Of a stretch of 10,928 nucleotides of DNA, positions 5,930 through 10,928 are shown in pieces. The notes below the pieces were generated by a model. That model did no database searches and was not told the origin of the DNA. It saw nothing but the letters and a program-made list of their open reading frames with translations. The stretch comes from Flammeovirgaceae bacterium. GTDB taxonomy: Bacteria > Bacteroidota > Bacteroidia > Cytophagales > Cyclobacteriaceae. Each line of letters begins with the position of its first letter. The first letter of the stretch is position 1. Both the position numbers and the translations under genes were made by a program. The DNA is taken from NCBI GenBank assembly GCA_003229495.1, contig QIEB01000088.1, positions 1-10,928 of the forward strand, written 5' to 3'.

Positions 5930-6025
5930 CCTCAATGATTGATGGACTGAAGGACTCAATGAGTGATGGACTGAAGGACTCAATGAGTGATGGACTGAAG
6001 GACTGAATGAGTGATGGACTGAAGG
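5930..6025. repeat. Four tandem 24-bp repeats
   Basis: The units are 5930-5953, 5954-5977, 5978-6001 and 6002-6025. Units 2 and 3 are identical; unit 4 differs at one base and unit 1 at two or three. Each unit contains the interrupted palindrome ACTCA-A-TGAGT (ACTGA in unit 4) followed by GATGGACTGAAGG. The units are directly adjacent with no spacers, so this is not a CRISPR array. Because 24 is a multiple of three, the minus strand reads as an open, repetitive frame (period SVHHSLSP) that should not be annotated as a protein. Confidence 0.92.
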
Positions 6026-6065
6026 CCGATTCCTCGTCCTTAACACCCTATTCCTTGTCCCTAGC
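6026..6065. repeat. Decayed copy of the 7-bp-unit repeat family
   Basis: TCCTCGTCCTT, ACACCCTATTCC and TTGTCCCTAG in this stretch resemble the loop and right arm of the element at 3941-3973 (ACCCTATCTCC, CTCGTCCTTCGTCCC). It directly follows the 24-bp array. Relatedness is judged by eye and could be coincidence in low-complexity sequence. Confidence 0.4.
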
Positions 6066-6109
6066 TGTGGAATTCTGCCGTTTTTAACTAATTGATTGTC
6101 TAATCTGAC

Positions 6110-6117
6110 TAAATTTG
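6110..6117 (+). promoter_or_regulatory. -7 promoter box (TAAATTTG) of the M1 peptidase gene
   Basis: TAAATTTG fits the Bacteroidota TAnnTTTG consensus exactly and lies 32 bases before the chosen ATG at 6150, giving a leader of about 25 bases. TTG at 6092-6094 is 15 bases upstream, slightly closer than usual for a -33 element. Its position downstream of 6096 also argues against the longer TTG-start reading of this gene. Confidence 0.5.
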
Positions 6118-6149
6118 ATAATATGGGTCCGAAAAATGGCATTATCAAT

Positions 6150-7988
6150 ATGAAATACTTGTTACTATTTTTACTATTGACTATTTCCACCATTGGGTTA
6201 AAGCTATATGCCCAGGAAGGTTACTGGCAACAGCGTGTCAACTACTTTATGGAGGTTGATATGGATGTGAAAGCGCATCAATTCAAAGGGAATCAATTGT
6301 TGGATTACACCAATAATTCTCCCGACACCCTACTGCGTGTATTTTACCATCTATATTTTAATGCATTTCAGCCAGGTAGTATGATGGATGTACGATCCCG
6401 TACCATTGTTGATCCCGATGGCAGGATAATGGATCGGATCTATAAGCTGGGACCCAATGAGATCGGGTATCTAAAAGTCAGTTCCCTCAAACAGGATGGA
6501 ACACCGTTGAACTTTAAAATAGTAGGCACCATTCTCGAGGTGGAGCTTGCCAAACCTATACTTCCAAACACTACTGTGCGTTTCGATATGCAATTCCAGG
6601 GACAAGTACCCAAACAAATTAGACGCAGTGGACGTGACAATTCCGAAGGAGTCGCCTATTCCATGTCTCAATGGTATCCAAAAATATCAGAGTACGATTA
6701 CCGTGGTTGGCATGCTAATCCATATGTAGCTCGGGAATTTCATGGGGTCTGGGGAGATTTCGAAGTAAAACTACACATTGATAAGCACTACACGGTGGCG
6801 GCTACAGGCTATTTACAAAATCCTACGGAAGTAGGTCATGGTTACTTTGACAAGAAACCGAAGAGCAAAGGGGGTAAATTAGTCTGGCATTTTAAAGCCC
6901 CTAATGTTCATGATTTCATGTGGGCAGCGGACACGGAGTATAAACATGTGACAGCTCAAGTCCCGGAAGGTCCTACCCTACACTTCTTCTTTATACCAGA
7001 CAGTGCGACCACTCATTGGGAAGTACTTCCGGAATACACTACCAAGGCCCTCACCTATATGAATAAACATTTTGGAAAATATCCCTATCAGAAGTATAGT
7101 GTAGTACAAGGAGGAGACGGGGGCATGGAGTACCCCATGGCTACCCTAATTACCGGAAAACGATCACTACACAGCCTGGTTGGAGTAACGGTCCATGAGA
7201 TGATACATTCCTGGTATCAAGGGGTACTTGGAACCAATGAAAGCCTTTTTGCATGGATGGATGAAGGCTTTACCACTTTTGTCACCGCTGAGGTTATGGA
7301 TTATTTGTTCCAGGAAAAAACCCTTCCCCACCCTCAGATCAGTCATTTTAATGCTTATTTCAATTTGGCAAAAAGCGGAAAAGAAGAGCCCCTTTCTACC
7401 CATGCTGACCACTTTAATTTCAATCAGGCCTATGGTGCTGCAGCATACAGCAAAGGATCAGTATTTTTACGGCAGTTAAACTACATCATCGGTGAGGAAC
7501 ACTTCCGATCGGGTATGTTACGGTACTTCAATGAATGGAAGTTCAAACACCCGGAATCGAATGATTTCAAACGTGTCATGGAGAAACAATCTGGCCTTGA
7601 GCTGGATTGGTATTTTGAATATTGGATCAATTCCACCAAAACCATCGATTACAGCATTAAATCCGTCGTTGGAAATAATGATACTACACTTATCACTTTA
7701 GAAAGACTTGGAGGTATGATCATGCCTATTGATTTGAAAGTAAGTTATAAAAATGGGACTTGGGAACTTATAAATATCCCATTGCGTATAATGCGTGGTG
7801 ATAAACCTTTGGAGGATAATATGAAAGTAGTGGAAGCCTGGCCCTGGACCAATCCTGACTATGACCTGGAACTTCCAATAGCAGTAGATCAAATTGTCTC
7901 TCTTGAAATAGATCCGGCAAAGCAACTGGCAGATATCAATCCAGATAATAATTTTATTCAGCTGAACAAGGATAAGAAGGATTCATAA
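6150..7988 (+). CDS. Secreted M1-family zinc metallopeptidase (aminopeptidase-like)
   Basis: From ATG 6150 the protein has 612 residues and opens with a signal peptide (MKYLLLFLLLTISTIGLKLYAQ). An upstream TTG at 6096 would bury this signal and overlaps the promoter box, so it is rejected. A beta-rich N-terminal domain is followed by the M1 thermolysin-like core. GGMEYP (about 324-329) takes the place of the GAMEN substrate loop. The zinc site is HEMIH (H349, E350, H353) with E372 in WMDEGFTTF, the exact HExxH-x18-E spacing. A tyrosine in AYSKGSVFL (about 433) is the likely transition-state residue. The ERAP-type C-terminal domain is absent, as in many bacterial relatives. Catalytic residues are complete, so it probably removes residues from peptides in the periplasm or at the surface. 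The substrate is unknown. ligA starts 33 bases downstream, so cotranscription is possible. Confidence 0.93.
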   Translation: MKYLLLFLLLTISTIGLKLYAQEGYWQQRVNYFMEVDMDVKAHQFKGNQLLDYTNNSPDTLLRVFYHLYFNAFQPGSMMDVRSRTIVDPDGRIMDRIYKLGPNEIGYLKVSSLKQDGTPLNFKIVGTILEVELAKPILPNTTVRFDMQFQGQVPKQIRRSGRDNSEGVAYSMSQWYPKISEYDYRGWHANPYVAREFHGVWGDFEVKLHIDKHYTVAATGYLQNPTEVGHGYFDKKPKSKGGKLVWHFKAPNVHDFMWAADTEYKHVTAQVPEGPTLHFFFIPDSATTHWEVLPEYTTKALTYMNKHFGKYPYQKYSVVQGGDGGMEYPMATLITGKRSLHSLVGVTVHEMIHSWYQGVLGTNESLFAWMDEGFTTFVTAEVMDYLFQEKTLPHPQISHFNAYFNLAKSGKEEPLSTHADHFNFNQAYGAAAYSKGSVFLRQLNYIIGEEHFRSGMLRYFNEWKFKHPESNDFKRVMEKQSGLELDWYFEYWINSTKTIDYSIKSVVGNNDTTLITLERLGGMIMPIDLKVSYKNGTWELINIPLRIMRGDKPLEDNMKVVEAWPWTNPDYDLELPIAVDQIVSLEIDPAKQLADINPDNNFIQLNKDKKDS

Positions 7989-8021
7989 AATAAAGTGTCC
8001 CTCAGATAATATCCTCGATTA

Positions 8022-10058
8022 ATGAATATGATGAGCGAACGGGAAGCTAGCAATCGAATAGAAATTTTGATAGATCAAATCAATCATTATAATGATCTGT
8101 ACTACCAACAGGATATCTCTGAGATCAGCGACCATCAGTTCGATATGCTCCTGGAGGAATTAACTCAACTTGAAAAAGACTACCCTCAATTCAAGCTCGA
8201 TTATTCACCTACCCAAAGAGTGGGTGGTACGGTTACCAAAAATTTTGCTACAGTCACCCATAAGTATCCAATGCTTTCCCTGGGAAACACCTACTCAATC
8301 GACGAATTGAAAGAATTTGATGGAAGAGTGAAGAAATTACTGGGCCATCAGAACTACCGGTATTTTTGTGAGTTGAAATTTGACGGAGTGGCACTGAGTA
8401 TCACCTTTCAAAACGGCATCCTAATTCAGGCTGTAACCAGAGGTGATGGATGGAGAGGAGATGACATCACAGCCAATGCCAGGACTATTAAGACTTTACC
8501 ACTCAAGATCCACCAACCTGATTTGCCGGAGTTATTCGAAGTGCGTGGTGAGGTCTTTATGCCTAATCAGGTCTTTCGCCAGTTGAATATAGATCGAGAA
8601 GCTGCCGGTGAATCTCCCTTGGCAAATCCCCGGAACACTGCTTCAGGTACGCTAAAAATGCAGGACTCACAGGTAGTTGCACAACGTAAATTGGATTGTT
8701 ATGTATACTCATTAATGGAGGAAAATCAGAGCTATACCACTCACAGCCAGTCCATTTCCGCCCTGGAAAAATGGGGGTTTAACGTGTCCAAAACCTATGG
8801 AATGTGTTCTAATATTGAGGAGGTTATGGATTATATTGATCGCTGGGAAATGCTACGCTTAGACCTGCCCCTGGTAACAGACGGCATTGTGATTAAAGTG
8901 GACAGTTTTACTGACCAGCAAAAGTTGGGTTTTACCGCTAAAAGTCCCCGCTGGGCCATAGCCTACAAATATAAATCTGAGAATCAGCAGACGGTGCTTA
9001 GAAACATCTCCTATCATGTGGGCCGGACTGGCGCTATTACTCCAGTGGCTAACCTGGAGCCGGTGCTGCTGGCTGGCACTACCGTAAAACGAGCCTCACT
9101 GCACAATGCCAATGAGATTGAACGGCTGGGACTAAGAATCGGAGATACGGTTTTCATTGAAAAAGGAGGGGAAATAATTCCTAAAATAACTGCAATAGAC
9201 CTGCAAAAACGGGAGGCTGACAGCAAACCGGTATCATTTATCACTGAATGCCCAGAGTGTGGAACGGCTTTGCAACGCCAAGAGGGGGAAGCGATACACT
9301 ATTGTCCTAACCTTAAAGAATGTCCACCTCAGATCAAAGGCCGCATCCAACATTTTATACAGCGCAGTACTATGGATATCGATAGCCTGGGGGGCCGGAC
9401 TATAGAACTACTATTCAATGAAGGTTTGCTAAAAACGCCCGCTGATCTATTCCGGTTGACCTATGAGGATATTTTCAACCTGGATGGTTTCAAGGATCTT
9501 TCAACACGGAATCTGCTGGAAGGAGTGGAAAATTCTAAAAACGCCAGCTTCGAAAGAGTATTATTTGCGCTGGGAATCCGTTATGTTGGAAGAACGGTAG
9601 CGGAAAAACTTGCTGCCTATTTTAAAAATATCGATAACTTGGCTACAGCTACCCTTGAGGAGTTGGTAGAGGCGCCGGAAATAGGGGACCGAATAGCCAA
9701 TAGTATTCAACTATTTTTTCAGGATCCTGATAATCGACAGCTGGTAAGCCAGCTAAAAGAAGCAGGGTTGGCTTTTGAAGTAAAACAAGAAGCTGTAAAT
9801 TTGGTAAATGCGCACTTGTCAGGAAAATCATTCGTGGTATCCGGAGTCTTTGAGTCGTTTGGAAGGGAAGAAATAAAAGATACCATAAAACAGTATGGTG
9901 GAAAAGTACTGAGTGGGATAAGTGGAAATCTGGATTATTTATTGGCGGGGGATAAGATGGGTCCTGCCAAGCTAAAAAAGGCCGAAAGTCTTGGAGTAAC
10001 AATAATTTCAGAGCAGGATTTTATCTCAATGATAAAAAGCAATGGCAGTAATCTATAA
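8022..10058 (+). CDS. ligA: NAD+-dependent DNA ligase LigA
   Basis: This essential enzyme seals nicks during replication and repair, using NAD+ to adenylate its active-site lysine. The 678 residues are full length. Domain Ia begins with NHYNDLYYQQ; the nucleotidyltransferase domain has K119 in KFDG, plus TRGDGWRGDD, EVRGEV and TDGIVIKVD. An OB fold (about 325-400, with GRTGAITPVANLEPV) is followed by a four-cysteine zinc finger (C410, C413, C428, C434), the helix-hairpin-helix repeats (about 445-585) and a C-terminal BRCT domain (about 596-675). The ATG at 8022 is used; ATGs at 8028 and 8031 are possible alternatives. The stop lies inside the next gene (17-base overlap), pointing to coupled translation with the downstream pair. 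Confidence 0.98.
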   Translation: MNMMSEREASNRIEILIDQINHYNDLYYQQDISEISDHQFDMLLEELTQLEKDYPQFKLDYSPTQRVGGTVTKNFATVTHKYPMLSLGNTYSIDELKEFDGRVKKLLGHQNYRYFCELKFDGVALSITFQNGILIQAVTRGDGWRGDDITANARTIKTLPLKIHQPDLPELFEVRGEVFMPNQVFRQLNIDREAAGESPLANPRNTASGTLKMQDSQVVAQRKLDCYVYSLMEENQSYTTHSQSISALEKWGFNVSKTYGMCSNIEEVMDYIDRWEMLRLDLPLVTDGIVIKVDSFTDQQKLGFTAKSPRWAIAYKYKSENQQTVLRNISYHVGRTGAITPVANLEPVLLAGTTVKRASLHNANEIERLGLRIGDTVFIEKGGEIIPKITAIDLQKREADSKPVSFITECPECGTALQRQEGEAIHYCPNLKECPPQIKGRIQHFIQRSTMDIDSLGGRTIELLFNEGLLKTPADLFRLTYEDIFNLDGFKDLSTRNLLEGVENSKNASFERVLFALGIRYVGRTVAEKLAAYFKNIDNLATATLEELVEAPEIGDRIANSIQLFFQDPDNRQLVSQLKEAGLAFEVKQEAVNLVNAHLSGKSFVVSGVFESFGREEIKDTIKQYGGKVLSGISGNLDYLLAGDKMGPAKLKKAESLGVTIISEQDFISMIKSNGSNL

Positions 10059-10575
10059 AAATTTACTACAAAAGCGAACCGAGCGGCTGCAATCTGAAAA
10101 CCAGAGCTCAAGGAATACGGTCAGCTATGTCGATGCCCAAACTATTGGAGTGCTGTTTACCCAATCAACCCGTGAAAATTACCAAGCCATAAGGGACCTG
10201 GTAAAGCAGTTTAAGAATGACGGAAAGCAGGTAGAAGTGCTATGCTATCTGGAAAAAGGTGGGGAAAATTATGACTTCCTTTATGACTACATAACCAGTA
10301 ATGACGTAGGTTTATGGGGGAAAATGCAATCTTCGTCGGCACTTAAATTTGCTCGACACACCTTTGATTATTTGTTCTATCTGGACTTAAAAGAAAATAT
10401 GTACTTGGAAAATGTACTGGCTATGAGCAAAGCCAGTTGCCGCATTGGTTTTTACAAAAGGAATAATGATGATCTACTGGACCTTATGCTAAATGTCAAT
10501 GGACGGCTCTCAATAGAGGCAGCTATGGATCAAATTTTGTTTTATACCAGGAAATTGGGTGGTGATGGGAAATAA
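10042..10575 (+). CDS. DUF6913-type conserved hypothetical protein
   Basis: This is a 177-residue cytoplasmic protein without a signal peptide or membrane helix. It has a basic N-terminus (IYKNLLQKRTERLQ), then alternating strand and helix segments: TIGVLFTQST, QAIRDLVKQFK, QVEVLCYLEK, FDYLFYLDL, NVLAMSKASCRIGFY and LMLNVN. The pattern fits the DUF6913 family, which in Bacteroidota is often found beside dapA. No catalytic motif is visible. It overlaps ligA by 17 bases and dapA by 11 bases, so the three genes are likely translated as a coupled unit. Family assignment is from remembered sequence pattern; the function is unknown. Confidence 0.8.
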   Translation: MAVIYKNLLQKRTERLQSENQSSRNTVSYVDAQTIGVLFTQSTRENYQAIRDLVKQFKNDGKQVEVLCYLEKGGENYDFLYDYITSNDVGLWGKMQSSSALKFARHTFDYLFYLDLKENMYLENVLAMSKASCRIGFYKRNNDDLLDLMLNVNGRLSIEAAMDQILFYTRKLGGDGK

Positions 10576-10928
10576 CTTTAACGGTACGGGGGTAGCCTTG
10601 ATAACACCCTTTAACCAAAGAAATGAACTGGATTTGGAAAGCCTGCGCAGACTGCTGGTACATACCAGAGATGTCGATTTCTGGGTAGTTAATGGAACCA
10701 CCGGAGAATCTCCCGTGCTTACCGATGGAGAAAGACAAAAGATCCTTCAATTCATAGGTGAAAATAACCTGCAAAATTTACCGGTGATGTTTGGGATTGG
10801 AGGTAATAATACAAAGGTCGTTCTTCAACAAATAAAATTTACGGATTTTTCAAATATACAGGCGATATTATCGGTTTGCCCTTATTACAACAAACCTACT
10901 CAGGAAGGAATCTTTAGACATTATTCCG
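10565..10928 (+). CDS. dapA: 4-hydroxy-tetrahydrodipicolinate synthase DapA, C-terminus beyond the window
   Basis: This is the first committed step of lysine and diaminopimelate synthesis, condensing pyruvate with aspartate semialdehyde. The first 121 residues of a TIM-barrel enzyme are seen: FNGTGVALITPF, the T45-T46 pair in NGTTGES that orients the substrate, and SVCPYYNKPTQEG with the active-site tyrosine at about 107-108. The Schiff-base lysine lies beyond the right edge. ATG at 10565 overlaps the end of the previous gene by 11 bases and matches the usual family N-terminus. Nothing suggests damage in the visible part. Confidence 0.96.
   Translation, partial: MGNNFNGTGVALITPFNQRNELDLESLRRLLVHTRDVDFWVVNGTTGESPVLTDGERQKILQFIGENNLQNLPVMFGIGGNNTKVVLQQIKFTDFSNIQAILSVCPYYNKPTQEGIFRHYS

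Noticed and set aside
5930..6025. CRISPR array
   Set aside because: The repeats are directly adjacent with no unique spacers, and no cas genes are present.
6096..6149. Upstream TTG start of the M1 peptidase
   Set aside because: It would place 18 residues before a clear signal peptide and begins inside the promoter, before the TAAATTTG box.
5912..6193. Minus-strand open frame of 93 codons with an SVHHSLSP repeat
   Set aside because: It exists only because the 24-bp repeat is a multiple of three and lacks stops; it also overlaps the peptidase start on the other strand.
9649..10002. Minus-strand open frame of 117 codons inside ligA
   Set aside because: It is a shadow of the conserved ligA helix-hairpin-helix and BRCT coding sequence, with no own start context or domain.

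Overview
The window looks like a chromosomal piece of a Bacteroidota bacterium, probably Cytophagales-like. The support is: fused phosphoserine phosphatase-phosphoglycerate dehydrogenase (SerB-SerA) typical of that phylum; a Bacteroidota-type glutamate dehydrogenase; a small protein of the DUF6913 type between ligA and dapA; a sigma/anti-sigma/Spy-like cluster; starts without clear Shine-Dalgarno sequences; and promoter-like TAnnTTTG boxes. Genus-level placement is not possible from the sequence alone. LAYOUT: positions 1-1852 (minus strand) hold a four-gene extracytoplasmic stress-type operon read leftwards: ECF sigma factor, single-pass anti-sigma-like membrane protein with a very acidic periplasmic tail, Spy/CpxP-like basic periplasmic protein, and a secreted protein that runs off the left edge. 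Positions 1853-2409 contain no convincing protein gene, but on the plus strand they carry a perfect TAnnTTTG box, a long-range closing helix, several local hairpins and an intrinsic terminator, together a candidate structured RNA of about 250 nt. Positions 2410-3833 (minus) are a glutamate dehydrogenase gene whose first 41 codons are separated from the rest by a tandem 8-bp duplication that breaks the frame. Positions 3894-3982 hold a perfect 25-bp inverted repeat built of 7-bp units, directly after the serA stop. Positions 3983-5869 (minus) encode the SerB-SerA fusion. The divergent spacer 5870-6149 holds a promoter-associated 14-bp direct repeat, four 24-bp tandem repeats and a decayed relative of the 7-bp-unit element. 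Positions 6150-10928 (plus) hold a secreted M1 metallopeptidase, ligA, a DUF6913-type gene and the start of dapA; the last three overlap and are probably translationally coupled. HOW THE GENES WORK TOGETHER: the sigma cluster is a self-contained envelope-sensing module in which the Spy-like protein may be the periplasmic sensor. Glutamate dehydrogenase, SerA and DapA are amino-acid metabolism genes (nitrogen assimilation, serine and lysine/peptidoglycan precursor synthesis), but they are not one operon. The most notable observations are the frameshifted glutamate dehydrogenase, the possible unannotated structured RNA, and three families of short-period repeats confined to intergenic spacers.
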